Source: Sapria himalayana (lineage: Eukaryota; Streptophyta; Magnoliopsida; Malpighiales; Rafflesiaceae). Taken from it: DNA of 64,000 bases. The translations under genes and the position numbers were made by a program. The stretch spans positions 62,001 through 126,000 of the forward strand of contig JAREIK010016265.1 in the NCBI GenBank assembly GCA_029783825.1, given 5' to 3'. Below the pieces are notes generated by a model. It had not been told where the DNA came from, searched no databases, and saw only the letters and a list, made by a program, of their open reading frames with translations. Below, in pieces: positions 22,161-35,559 of the stretch; position 1 is the stretch's first letter, and the number at the start of each line of letters is the position of its first letter.

Positions 22161-23140
22161 TTTTATTATCAGTTACCGTATTTGATTGAGATATGTGTAT
22201 TATATATATGTTTTTATTTTTTGATGAAGTTCTAACATCATGATAATTTATCTTATTATGTACATGAATAATATTTTAATTATGGGGATGATGCATTGAA
22301 ATTTTCCTACTCATTAACTACTCTTAATCATTATTTCAAAAAAATCTTGAAAGTTTCATATATTTTCTTGATATATAAGTGATCCACTTTAAGAGAGATA
22401 TTATATTATCATAAAGAAGATATAGGGTTGATAAACTCAAAGGTTAGCTTGCTGGGTTGCACTCTGAATACTAAAATTAACTCAGATATTAATTTCATGT
22501 TTGACGTGTCTTCTTTAGTTGACTCTATTACTTTGGAAAGAATCATGATTAAAATTAACTATCTAACACTAAACTATATATATTTTATGTGGCTAATATA
22601 GTTAATCATTTTCCGGATTCTATTCAATATATTTACCTAGAAATAATTTTTCATAAACTATGATATATGAGGATGTCTCTAATACTTAAGATCACTTTCA
22701 ATGATTATAAATAATAATAATCGATATTCAAATTTAAGTTAGAAAATAACATTCACAAGAGGTCTATCAATTTTTGTACTTCTTGAAAGTAAAATTGTCT
22801 CTCGAGAAAGTAAGAGAAATATAATTGTATGAAAATCTAGTTTAAAGATAAAATATAAATAAAGATGACAAGTACTTGTAAGATATGTTAGATCAATTAT
22901 CTAGTTTCATTTTTTACTATTATTTACTGTGACAGTCAAACAATGAGACATATAGTATTTAATTCTCATGCAAAAAATTTAATATGAGACTATTATCATA
23001 TTTTATATTTAAATAGTAAATCAGTCAATAAATAATTTTATGAAGTTCTTAAAAATAACTACTTACCTTTCTTTCTTTCAAACATATTCTTCTGAGTCTT
23101 TACATATCAATTTGAGTGGAAGTGCTATAATTTCAATTTG
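21654..23140 (+). mobile_element. Ty1/copia relic, plus strand, in an MBOAT intron
   Basis: The plus strand contains decayed reverse transcriptase with DVKNIFLHGDLDNEE (from 21815), the copia DVKNAFLHGDL motif. Further along, 22300-22620 has text resembling the region from the second RT half to YLTLNYIYF, and 22750-23130 has an RNase H-like end. The first RT block is tandemly repeated (21654-22160). Stops are in every frame. It lies in the 2.4-kb MBOAT intron between 21129 and 23518, in antisense orientation to that gene. Confidence 0.75.
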
Positions 23141-23517
23141 ATTGAATATTTTTTTTTCTTTTTATTTATTCTATTATAGATGGAAGCACACGACAAGTGA
23201 GTTGCGTCAATCCATTTTGTCCATTATCTAAGTGCATTATCTTGTATTTAATTTTTTTGTTAGTTTCATTAATAATTTAATAAATTATACGAGCATATTA
23301 ATCTTTTCATAGTTTCCGATCGAGATTTTGGTGTTCTTTATGGCTTAAATCTCTATACTAAATAATAAAAAAAAATTGGACATCTCATAAATTGTGTGCT
23401 CTTATCAACAAAATAATACATGCATAGTAAGAAAATAATTGATAAAAAAATATCAACAAATAACATTAACACAACTCAACAATTCAAAATATAGTGAATA
23501 ATTTGCAGATTACAAAC

Positions 23518-23595
23518 CATGAGGCATGTAATGGTGATTGCACCTATAACTGCCCTCAATTCCAGAAAAATAATCTCCCCGAATACTCTCTCCAA
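23518..23595 (-). CDS. MBOAT exon (TITCLM segment)
   Basis: 78 bp, phase 0 at both ends, acceptor gttttcag and donor gtttgt. It encodes LERVFGEIIFLELRAVIGAI and TITCLM. The family equivalent is GEFIFRELRAVAG followed by ITITCLM, a conserved membrane helix. The join to VANLVG in the next exon reproduces the expected CLM-VANLVG order exactly. Confidence 0.82.
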
Positions 23596-24111
23596 CTGAA
23601 AACAAGAACAAAACCAACTAAAAAAAAACAGAGACAATAAAAAAAACAACCAAAATTAATCCGAGACAAGAAAGCTGAAACATTTGATGTTTGATTTAAC
23701 CACATTTGCTTCATTATACATTTCAGAAGACCATATTAATCCTTTGCCTACTCTAAATCTGAAATGATTTTTATATGTAAGCATGGACCATGTAAAAAAT
23801 GGATTTTTTTCATTCATTCCGGTATCCTAAGATCCTAAAAAATGACTAGTGGATTTGATGAAACCAAGAAATTCCCAGCAGTATACTACAAAAAACAAAA
23901 ACAGAATTTCCAAGAGCATTTCAACAAACACATTTTGTTACTCGAGGGGAAGAAAATCTCTCAATTATTAACCTATGCAACACTACAAGGAGTTGAGCTA
24001 AATCAAACAGACATAATTTTCTAGGCAACAATTGCTATGGATGAATGAATATAATGAATATTAAAAATTTCTAATAATGTAATTTCATAGCAACATTATG
24101 GATAACGCAAC

Positions 24112-24193
24112 CCGAAACTTATTAGTTACTAATTTTATCATCATTTCTGGCACAAAGCAAAGACAGGTTAGCCATGCCCATGAAAGAAGTTTC
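24112..24193 (-). CDS. MBOAT exon (KLLSWAWLTC segment)
   Basis: 82 bp, acceptor gtgctcag and donor gttgcg (a weak donor). After one base that completes the split codon, it reads KLLSWAWLTCLCFVPEMMIK then LVTNKFR, ending in phase 0. KLLSWAWLTC and FVPEM are signature words of plant GUP1-like MBOATs directly after the catalytic WHD(L/I)EW block, so this exon must follow the one at 41462-41552, 17.3 kb away. Confidence 0.85.
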
Positions 24194-27100
24194 CTGAGCA
24201 CAGAAATAGCAAATTAGCATGTAGCTTAAATGAAAGATTAACTCGATCATATCTAACAAATGACACTTCGGTATCTACATTTCAAGCACTATTGCTTTAA
24301 TCATTCATGTAATTCCATTAAAACAGTGGTACACTCCAATAATTCAGTTAATTGAAAGCTATTTTCATAAATGTGTTGAAAACATAAATTTGCACTCTGG
24401 GAGTGCCACTACTGAAAGGATAGGATGGGTACTAAATTGCTTCCAATTTATTTGAATATAATATGACTGAAAATTTGGTGTGTTACATATTGTATCTGTA
24501 CACTTATTTTTTGATTATTATTGATAGGGGCACCTGATATGGGGGCTACCCCAACCCAATAGTACATTATATAATGGCAGGAGATGTGCTGATAATACCT
24601 ACGATATTTATTATTTTTTATCTTTATTTTTTATCTTTTTTTTCTATATGATAATACCTAGGGTGCACGTGTGGGTGAAGTTGAAGACACAAGGGCAGGC
24701 ACTATACTAGAATAGTGTACATACATGTTCCAGACAAGGATAAAATGTACACACTGTGTGCGGTGGAGGCATTGCAAAGCCCAATGCAGCGATGCCATTA
24801 GAAGCACGACAAACGCACTCCAGAGAAAGATAGGTTGAGCTTCGCAAAATTCCCCAATTTGGTGTTTTGGGAAACTGCCCAATTTAGGGTTGAGAAAAAT
24901 CCTCGAGATTAGGGTTCCGAGGCATTTTTTTTTCTAATTTTACCCAAATTAATGTTTCAAAAAGATAAATAAAACCTTGGTTGGGATTTACAATTCATTT
25001 AGGGGGAGACAAATTTGATTGATTTTTAATATCATATTTAAAAACTTGAATTTGAATTGGTACGTTGAGTAAGGATGGATATTATTACAACAAAGATAGA
25101 TGAATAAATCTTACTTCAATGCGTGCACTATATAAAGATAGGTTGCACCAAAGATGGATATTAAATATTATTTTCATAGATCAAGTTAAGTGTACTACAT
25201 AGATTTTTAATTACTTCTTGCTCTTCATTTATTGACTCAAAATTCAATATTCTTGTTATGGGTTATCATTTTTTTTCTTATATTTCATTCCAATTTCTTG
25301 AATAACTAGTTATAATCCATCAAAATTTATTGGGATCTGATAATATTCAATTTGATCTCTTTTTTCTTTCATTTATTTTATGTATTCTAAATTCCAAATC
25401 AATAATGATTTTATTTTTTTTTTCTTTTAATTTATATTTGCAGGATGAAAAGACTTTAAATAAGATTTTCATCGGAACTGAACAAAATAAAATATATATC
25501 TTTTATCCTATGATAGAATTTCATGATAACTGTTTGAGTATGTAAGATTCATTATTTGTACGTTCTAAACTTAGTTATCAATCAATGACAAATTTGAGAA
25601 TACTTAACCTTGACCTTAGCCTTAAGGGTATCCTAATAATAGAGTGTGAGATATAACAGCTATAAAAATATACTAGAGCTTACTATCCTACCCGATATTT
25701 CAATGTAATTTTCTATGCCAACACACCCTCACAAAATAGGATTGCTAAAAAAAAATAAATATTTTATTGAAATAACTCAAATACTCTTGTTTGACAGAAG
25801 TATTCCAACGTAAATTTTGGGATATAGTTTTAATTGCAAATTACCCCTTCAACCGGAATACTTCTATCATTTCTCAATATTTTTATTTTCAAATCTTATA
25901 TACTAGAGAAAAATTATCTAATTTATTTCTCAAAATTTTTGGGAGTATATGTTTTGACCACAATCTTTCTCTAGGTTGGAACAAACCAACATCCAAGACT
26001 TTGAGATATTCCTTATATACTCCAATACCCCGAGAAAATATAAATATTTTTTTACTATGAACTAGTTTGATTTTAATTTTATTAATATTAATATTACCTT
26101 TTTTGAACATGAGTCTTTTTTTTATGAAGTCTAAGAAGAGTAAACGTCTAAAAGAAATATTTGGACCCATTATTCTCCTCTAGCCTTTAGTATTCCCATA
26201 TGGACCTCTACCTAAATGAAAGATCACCCGACAACCACATTTAAACTTGTTGATTCATGATATAATTGTACTATTAAAATATTATATATACCAATAAATA
26301 CATATCTTGTGGAGTGCAAAGAGAATGAGATTCCTTAAGAGAAGATAACACACTCCAATCGAAATGACATAGCAACACGTGAATCTACTCTAGTTTAAAC
26401 TTATGATTAGCTAGAGACTGAGAGACCATATCCGTGTTTCCTTGACTATCATCACCACATTATTGTTATACTTCACATCTATTATCCATGGACTCAAGCA
26501 TTGCACACATTATACACCACTATACGATACAAACTATTCACATATGCCGTTCACATATAAGATGCCAAAAACTCACTACACATTGCTTCATCTATTTAGT
26601 ACACACATTGCAACCTCTGTCAGTACACACACAACACAATGTATATCAATGTGACAAAAATAATGTTAAAAAATAGATGCAATAACACTTTATATGAATA
26701 ACATTATACAACCACGAAATTATATAATAGGTAAAAATATTGAAAAGTCCACCAGTTGAGTGCTTTCATAAAAGCATAAAAAAATATAATAAACATAAAT
26801 AAGAAAATTGTTGTTACAACTGATTTAAACTAAAAGTCATTTATAATTATTTTTCTGATTAGTAGTAATTTGTTATTTTAATAAAAAGTTTTTTTAAATG
26901 AATTGATTGTTAAAATTACTTATCTTTTATTCTGACTGTGGATAATTCAGTGCGTAAAGATTAGCTCATGCACAGAAGATCGAATCATTGATACTCGTTG
27001 GATATAAATTTCTTCGTAATTTAGATAGAATTATATACCATATCGGTAAGATTGCAACACTAGATATTAATAAATCTATCTTAACTATGATGAATAGTAA

Positions 27101-28197
27101 AATTTTAGCTTTTAGTACTGGCATACTTATATGTATTGAACATGACAAATATGATATAATTATTTTATATGGATTTGTAAAATAAACTTCATAATAGTTA
27201 TTATAAATAATATTACTCTTATTCCTGATATAAGTATTATTTACATATGTTTGTTAATAATTCTTTTGATTTACAAATGATAAAATCTAGAAATAGATTT
27301 AAAAATTTTATAAATTAAATAACTTTATCAGTCATATAGTGAATAATAATTACCAATAAAATTTAAGTCATGCTAAAAGGATTGATAATACCTTCTTGAG
27401 AAATATTTATAAGTCTTGATATTATCAAATTCTGCAAGTAAATTTTGATCCAATAATTTAAATAAATTAAGTGAAAAGTATCAAAAGAAAATAATTAAAA
27501 GTTAATTAAACTAAATTATCAATAATTTAATTTAATCAATGAGTGTCAGCATTTTTAACATGGTGAAACTTATTTGTGATAAGTAACAAGAGACATAATA
27601 TATTAGAATAAATAAATGAGTTAAATCATAATTATATAGTCTTATGAATTATAATTAATATAAATAATTATGCGAAATAAATTATACTGGAAGCTGAAGA
27701 TATTATTTGCACCAGGCTCCCTTCTATAGCCTTATCCGGAAATGATAAAAAAAATCTTAATATTTTTTGTTTGTTTGAAATATATGTATATATAATAATA
27801 ATAATTAATTTAATTGTAATCTAATTGATTTGATTTTACCATTAAATCACATTAATTTTACATGCACTAAATTAATTATAATTAGGTATATTTATATTTT
27901 AAATAGAATTTGTTTTTAAATATTAAAAGAACCAAATGGATTAAATTAATATAAATTAATGTTTAGTTTTGATTTTTAAATATATAAAAAGAGAGGCATA
28001 AGTTCGACGATGCTAATTCCATTGCAGCATCATCATCCTCACAAACTATCCTGGAATAGAGGGATACGAGAGAAGTCTTTTGGCCAAGCTCGATACAAGG
28101 AAAGATTCTTATCACAATGCTTATAAAATAAACTGCAAAAAAATAATTCCAATCCATAAGCAATATCGAATTACTTTGAGTTCCCAAATCCCTAACA
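24194..28197. other. 3' part of the giant MBOAT intron, mostly unassigned
   Basis: Contains no confident gene. 24658-24900 is less AT-rich than its surroundings and holds a 74-codon minus ORF of no known family. 26430-26655 is a CAC/ACA-rich stretch resembling the retrotransposon leader seen at 31690-32460. 27963-28197 has balanced composition, a 93-codon minus ORF, and ends in cccaaatccctaaca. That is a plausible LTR 3' boundary next to the copia relic that starts at 28198. Confidence 0.35.
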
Positions 28198-31100
28198 ACT
28201 ACAGCACCCTCCATCAAGATGGTGCGTACAAGTCCAAACACCAAAAAAATAAAAAATAAATATAAGTTAATACCTTTTCAAGACTTTTGTGAAAATATCT
28301 CATGTATGTTCTATTATCTAAATATATTTTGTAGCAATTATCGCATCTTAGATCTTTACCATAAAGAAAAATCAATCCACCTCTATCTACTTTTTCTAAT
28401 TGAGAAACACTAGACATGATACATATGCCTTGCTACATTACTATCATAATAAATCGTAGTGAAAGAAAAAGTGAAAAGTGAAAACCCAATATGATGGATG
28501 GAATAGATTATGCATCTAAAATATCTCACAAGTAATTATCATTATCATTTTGAGTTTTATTTTTGTAATGAATTTTAAAATAATTATCTATTTTTACTTT
28601 TCAAAAAAGTAAAATTGACTCTAAAAAAATAGAAAACCATAGCATAGTCCTACTCTAAGTGCATACTAGTGTCACACAAGAATTTGAATGCCTGATCAAC
28701 TATAAATACCCAATATCCATGAAATTAATCCCAAGTCATGGAGAATTATTCAAACACCTCAATATGTAAAAACTATTTAAAGCGAACCTACCATGAAAAA
28801 TCCAAGAAATAAATAACTATACTAACTACATATATTACATCTAATCTATTCATAATTAGATATTTAATCTTCCCAAGGTACATGTTAGTGTCAAACTAGA
28901 ATCTAAATATTTGACCAACTATAAACATACATAATCCTTGAAATAGATTCTAAGTTATGAATACTTCTTCATACATCTCCGTATGTGAAGAACTAATTTG
29001 AGGTGAACTTGCTGAAAAAAAAAAACAAAGAAATAGATAATCATACTAACTGTGCATGTTATATTTGATCTGTTCATAATTAAATAATTAATCTTAAATA
29101 AATCAATATCTGGATCAATAAGAATATTTACTCAAACACAACGAAGAAGACTAATCTCTGCTAGATTATCAAGCATATTTTCCACTTGTAATAAAATAAT
29201 ACTCCTTGTGAAATAAGCAACATTTACACCAAGAAAATAATAGTCTCCTAATTATGGTTGAATCCGAGGTGGTTACTTCATATATGTCTCCTTCTCTAAG
29301 TCACCATAAAGAAACATATTCTTCAAGTCTAGCTGATGTATCCTCGAATTATGAGATGGTTTAGAAAAAATAAAAATTCATAATGAGAAGATCTTGGCCA
29401 CGAGAGAAAGTATCCTTGTAGTTCATAATAAATACCTAAATAAATTTACTCGCTACAAATCTCGACTAAAAGTGATCTATGCATCTTCACAAAGAATACC
29501 CGCCTCCATTCAAAAACATATCTTTCTGAAAGCTGTGAAACTAATTCTCAAGCTACATTATAATGAATAACATATATTTTTTCCATCATTACCTGATGAC
29601 AGATAATATCATGGATGAGATTATATCTCATAAAAAAATAATATATATAAAATTAAATATTGAGCACAACTCCTATGTCTCTTCCCAAGAGCAAATGTTA
29701 TATCATGATCAAAAGAGGCTGCATACAAGATCATCTAGATCCTCAATAAGCTCTTCTTTGACTTGAGTAAGCTAGGCATATCTCTCGGTCTAAATTCTAA
29801 GTATTGGATAGTCAAATCTCCTGGTTACCAATTCAATGTAAATTAATATTGATGAAGATTTGTGGACAACAACATCAACTGGGCTTCAAGGATATCTCTC
29901 AATTCAAAAAACCCCACTCTCTTCATATTCAACATGATTTAAAATTATTACAACATGATTTAATATCATACTAAGTATTAATATATTCACATATAGCCAA
30001 CAAATAATAAATATGAAAAATATGATAAGGTAATTCAAGTAGAGCTATAGTTAAATATAGAAAAAGTAATAAATCTAGATACATCTCAATTCATATTTTT
30101 TAAGCTTGTTAAGAAACAAGAATGCATTTGCTATAATCTCATCAATTACGTGAGAAAAATATTTGTATCATCTTTGGATAGTAAAGTAGCTAAGAAAAAT
30201 ATTATCTCAAGATCTTACATGAAAAAATATCCAATACTAAAAAATAATCAAGCACAAAATAAGTGCATCATAATTTTATGATGCAAAATAAATAAACTAT
30301 CTCTGGATATACGATTTAAAAGGGTATATACAAGATATTATGTTAAAAGAGAAGATCAAATTGACGAAGGTAGATTGTTATTAAAATGAGATCTCTACAA
30401 AAATATTTCAGAACACTCTTTTAAAATAAGAATATTAAAGTTTTTTTAATTAAATATTTATTATTCTTTTTAAAAATCTAATTCTATTAGGGTACGTCAG
30501 CATGTGAAATTTGATGTATAATCCTATAATATATATCATAAGCACTAAATTGGTCAAACATATATTTTAATACAATGTTACTTTTTATTTTTTTTAATAT
30601 TTTTATCAAATTAATTTTTTATTATATTATGAAAAATTTGAAAAATAAAAACCTTATGATTTATCTGGAAAGAGATATATCCATATATATCTCAAATAAT
30701 CATAAAAAAAAAATGATCAGATATCTAAATCTTTTTCTTGTGATATTTCTACTAGGATCTCATACGTCTAAGTACATTATATCAAATGGATTCCTATTCA
30801 ATCCAGATTGACATGTATGGCAAAAAATTCTATTGAATTTTATTAACTAATATGTCTCACACCAAGGTCAAAATACCTATCAGCAATAATGAGTGATTAA
30901 ACTAAGAATACACAAGTAAAAAGTCCACAATGCTCAAACATTAAAAAAAAAATCTTACTATCTAAAAGAGAATATATAATCAATCATGCTCAATCCCAAT
31001 TATAGTCTTCCTCACCGTCTTTCGATCATGTTGATAAATATTAGTAGAAATAAACATAAAACTAAAGTTAAATTACTAAAAAGATAACTAATAAAAAATA

Positions 31101-31689
31101 AACTAGCAGAACAATTAAAAATAAGCAAAACACTCAAGCACAGTACTATATTACTATTATATCTAAAAAATTTTGAATATTTATCATAGACTATAATAAT
31201 ATTTTCAGAACAAAAATAAAAATAAAAAATATGATATGAGTACCTTTACTATTAGTAATATTTCTCATACCAATAATATATAAGATTAAAGTGAGTGCAT
31301 GGATAAAATAATCAATAATATCTAAAAGAAAAAAATGATTTGTTATTACCTTATAGAAAAAATTTATATACTCCTTTTTATCAAGTATAAGTGTCTATGC
31401 AAGAACTCCTTGATGACTCTAGTAGTTAGTCTATGTTTCTCTCTGTACTGTGTAAACTTCTCGGCTTTCTCTTTGGATATAATATTGAAAAACTATCTCT
31501 GGTATGACCCATCCTCCTACAATGAATATATTGAATTGATATATTTCATTTATTTTTGCTATGATAATCTCTTTCAATATTGTCACAAAATTGTGATTCA
31601 TCCAAAAAGAAAGATAACAATACACTAAATAAATATTTTGGCAAATACTAATTTATATTTTTATATAATTATGCAGCAGCCCTAATAGA

Positions 31690-32460
31690 GGTTTCTATCC
31701 AAAACACAACTACCTGCCACCGTGAGCCACCACCTCGTGCTGGCTACTGCTCACGTCTATTGCCCCCAACCATACGTGTCAAGTATAAAAAACACACATG
31801 CCTTCTACCATCACAATGCACACCTATTTCCACCACCATAAGTGTTTGTTGTCACCACCATGGGTGCCTGTCACCACTATTGTTCATGTTTCCTACCAGC
31901 ACCATGCTCGCATGTAGCCACCACCACGAGCGACTACTACCATCACCATGTGCACCTACTGCCAACCAACACGCGTGTCACCATCTGTATACAAATACAA
32001 CACCATGCATGCATGCATTGTGCTGGTACAATGCACGCAAAGCTACCAATAGGACTTATAAACCATACCCACATGAAACAAGAGTTAAATTTTAAAAAAT
32101 AAACAAACAAATTAGGAGTACCCGCATGTTAGGTGATTACATAAAAAACATAAAATAAAATAGAATAATCATAAATAAACAAATTACAATAATTACGACA
32201 GAATCATATGACATCAACAACTATGTGCTACCATCGCACACAACAACTCGACACACCATCACTGCACCATTGCATCTTCTATTTACACCAAAAATAAATG
32301 CACACATCACCACAACACAATCGATTGATACAGAATCACAACTAATTCGATATGCCATTATTTATATCATTGCACAGCATATAATTCCATTGTATGATGC
32401 TACTTTATACACATCTACATGATATTTCTTCTCCCACTACACAACACGTGCAATTTTACA
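31690..32460 (-). repeat. CAC-rich leader region of the copia relic
   Basis: Dense CACCA/CATCAC/CACGTG-like words, much richer in C than the neighbouring DNA. Similar stretches lie at 26430-26655, 40000-40250 and 55530-55960, and as GTG-rich text on the opposite strand at 33040-33240 and 47750-48000. They tend to sit next to copia primer sites or gag remnants. Confidence 0.5.
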
Positions 32461-32498
32461 GAATTTCCATTTTAGAGTTTTGCAAACAACAACCCCTC

Positions 32499-32510
32499 GC
32501 ACTAATACCA
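32499..32510 (-). other. Copia primer binding site, minus orientation
   Basis: Read on the minus strand it is tggtattagtgc, 10 of 12 matches to TGGTATCAGAGC. The base after it on the plus strand starts tgta, consistent with an LTR edge (TG...CA). The flanking text gagttttgcaaac recurs beside the second site at 56064 as gagtttacaaac. Confidence 0.6.
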
Positions 32511-35500
32511 TGTAAAAAAATAAATCACAAAACAATCTCATAACCTTGAGCTATATATAAAAAGAAAAAAAACATAAATTTCTTTTTTGGATGACATTAA
32601 GTCATTAAGTTAATATAAAAATGAAATATATATATGGACAACCCATAGTTTGATTGCTCCCATCACAAATATAAAAAAATATATATATAAGCAACAATAA
32701 TGCAACAAACAAATAAAAAAAAATAGAAGACATAGTTTCAATGAACGCATGCTACAACTTGTTTATTTATGCTTATTATTTTTTATTTTATGAATTTGAT
32801 GAAAACATCCAATCTGTAGACTGCCACAATTATTTTTGTTAATTTTATTAAGATGCACTTGTATGATACTTGATTATTGAGTATTCTTATAATTTTAGTT
32901 TTTTAATTGATTTGTATCATAATATCAAGGCCAACAATAAACAAAATTTGACAATAGGGACTTTGTGTGGGTGAGTAAGAGAAATAAATCTTAAAAGTAT
33001 TTTAAAAATAGATGCAAGCACTATATCAGCAAAATGCACACATGCCTAGAATAGAAAAGGTAAGGGTTATCACAACTACTATGTGCGACAAAGTGTGTGG
33101 TGTTCACATTGTGGTTGCATAATAATCAAGCGATGTGCGATGGTTGCATTGTTTTGTATGATTGTCACATGGTGATCGTTTTTAGTAATAGTGGTGGCAG
33201 TGTGTACATTGTAGGATGATAGTGTGTGCATTATGTCCGATTGAGAAAACTAGAAATAAAGATTTTAGTTGATATATGATGTCAGAGGAAGAATTACAAC
33301 AAATATATGAAAAGTAATTATTACAACAGATATACATAATAAAGAGCCCCAATTCATTGTATATAATGTCAGTGGAAGAATCATAGCAAAAGTACTTGTT
33401 AGGTATAATATCTATAGAAGAATCAAAAATTTTACATAGTTTTAAAAGAATAACTAATTACGGGATCTATTTAGATGTTCCCGTAGAACTTATGTATCAT
33501 GATACTAATACTTACTAGAAATAAATATACATAATTTTTATTTAATACAATAATAAATTGTTCTATTTTTTTAGATATTACTTATTTTACTCAAAATCAC
33601 TTTAAACTTATGAATTATCAATACAAAAACTAATACTCACATAAGAGATAAATCATAACGTAACAATATTTTTTTCTTATTATAAATATATTATTATTAT
33701 AGCTAATGATAAATATTCAAAAATTACTAAAAATTCTCAAGTAAAGTGTATGAAACCATTTACTTGAGAATTTTTAGTTTGTTTATCTATCATTAGGTAA
33801 ATTGAGAATATTTACCCTATTTTTAAGAATATTTCAATCAAAGAATATAATATATAAGTAGATTATTAATTAAAAATACTTACTAAAGATTCCTATGATA
33901 CACACAAATCTAACTTAATTAGAAACACCATAGATTTGATATACTTAAAAATATATGAATATAATAGAAATATGATCAGAGATTAATTTATATATATGAT
34001 TACTCGAGATATATATGGATATATCTCTTTCAAGAAACATCATAAATTGTTTCTATTTTTCAAAATTTCATATAATAATAAATAAGTAATTTTGTTATAG
34101 TCTAAATATTACCATTTTTATTATTTTTATTTATTTTCTTCCATTTGATAGGAGCACTCACCTACTGTGAAATGTTCCATGCAATTTGCTCTTTATGTAA
34201 AAGGCTTTATGTGTATTGTTTAATATATTGAGTTTTGTATTAAATTAAGTTAAGATATGTTAAATTATCTTATGTTATTTCATTTTATTTTTTAATTATT
34301 ATTTTCCTTTTCACATTGTATCTGTAATATGATATAAAAATAATAAAAAAGGACTAAAAATCATAGAAGAGTATGCATGTAAGTTAAGATTATACATACT
34401 AGAAAGTATGTATCACCCTATTGTTGCACATCATTGTGTGCAACAGAAAATAGAAAAAACAAAGAAAAATAATTGTGATTCATATTACTTTGTAGGCTAC
34501 ACAATAAAAGCCTAATTTCCTTTTCAAGAAATGCTTCTCAGTGTGCATTCCGCAACGAGCATATCAACATTAAATTTTGTGAATGATAATTTTTGAAAAT
34601 CATTCGAAGATAAAGGTTTTGAATTTTCCTAATTCGGCCAAATTTTATCAATTCCTATTTTCAATGTCATTTATTCAAATTCAGTATTTTAATGTTTTGG
34701 AATCAAAAAATCACAACTAAAATTTTATTTTATCATCTCTTGAAAGCATAAATTTAAGGTGAATGATTTGGAAACTCTAAAAATTAGGGTCCCAAGATTG
34801 TAGAACTGTTATTTTGTCCTAATTCAGAGAAAATTCAAAATTCTAACAAAAATTAGGGTTATGATTTTATCAATATCAATTTGACATCTCACAAATTCTA
34901 ATTTTGCATAGAAACTTTAAAAAAACTCTAAAATTTAAGTACTAATTAGAAAACCTAATCTTAGGCCCTCAAAAACACCTAATTAGGAGCAACTAAACAT
35001 CAGATTTTCATTCAAGTCATGCGGGCTGCCTCAAACAATTTGCCCACCATATAAGAGGCTTTATGCGTTTTATTTAAACTATTGAGTTATGCATCAAGTT
35101 TAAACTTAAATTATATTGTACTATCTCAAGTTTTGTGGAACATTTTTATTATTCTATTTTCTGCATTCAATTTATCATAAATGTCATAAAAAAAATTAAA
35201 AAAATAAAGAAATAATAATATATTAAAATGTGTCATATTAATATAATATTTATTATATGAATTATAAAATTATACAAACTTACAATGCTTCCACACCGCA
35301 ATATAATAAGATTACTAAAATTAAGAATAGACATCTAAGTGAGAGGCTATTCTATCATTTTTTTAATATATACTCTTTCAAATTCTATATTCCGAGATAT
35401 AAACTATATAATTTGCCTCCTATAATATACTATGTCATCGATCAATCTTTAAGATTGGACAAATAATATTTTGGACCATGAGATTTATCTTTCTTGAATA

Positions 35501-35559
35501 TACTAAAACCCAAAAATGATACAAGTACTTTTTACTATAGACTGATAAGAATGTAATGA
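32511..35559. other. LTR-like and leader-like debris in the giant intron
   Basis: Begins at a probable LTR edge. Holds a GTG-rich leader-like stretch (33040-33240), a long hairpin (33703-33796) and a pair of direct repeats (34185-34290 and 35036-35140). The last share caatttgc, aggctttatg, and attgagtt and may be decayed LTR parts. An AAAATTAGGG-rich zone (34740-34990) resembles 59690-59810. No gene was seen. Confidence 0.35.
33703..33796. repeat. Long inverted repeat (hairpin)
   Basis: actaaaaattctcaagtaaa (33726-33745) is the perfect reverse complement of 33759-33778 across a 13-nt loop. The outer arm ctaatgata (33703-33711) pairs with tatcattag (33788-33796). It could be a foldback element or a precursor-like structure. 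The right arm text tatctatcattag recurs in altered form near 48768. Confidence 0.75.

Larger units (their letters stand above)
28198..32510 (-). mobile_element. Ty1/copia relic with nearly full-length internal region
   Basis: Reading right to left: primer site at 32499-32510, a CAC-rich leader (31690-32460), gag remnant near 31380-31600 (a CRRMGH zinc-knuckle-like stretch), integrase and linker (about 29800-30830, with an ALGKRHRSC-like stretch near 29700-29730 matching the conserved IALRKGxRSC), reverse transcriptase (about 28650-29640), and RNase H end (28264-28420) with a decayed IFTKVL motif. The span of about 4.3 kb is the usual size of a copia internal region. All frames are broken. It lies within the giant MBOAT intron, in sense orientation to that gene. 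Confidence 0.65.

Noticed and set aside
25791..26170. Opposed ORFs of 89 and 93 codons
   Set aside because: AT-rich frames that mirror each other, without motif, in the giant intron; no support for a gene.
31760..32102. Cys/His/Thr-rich ORFs of 86 and 111 codons, possible metal-binding protein
   Set aside because: The composition comes from the CAC-rich leader of a copia relic; spacing of Cys and His is irregular and two frames are open together.
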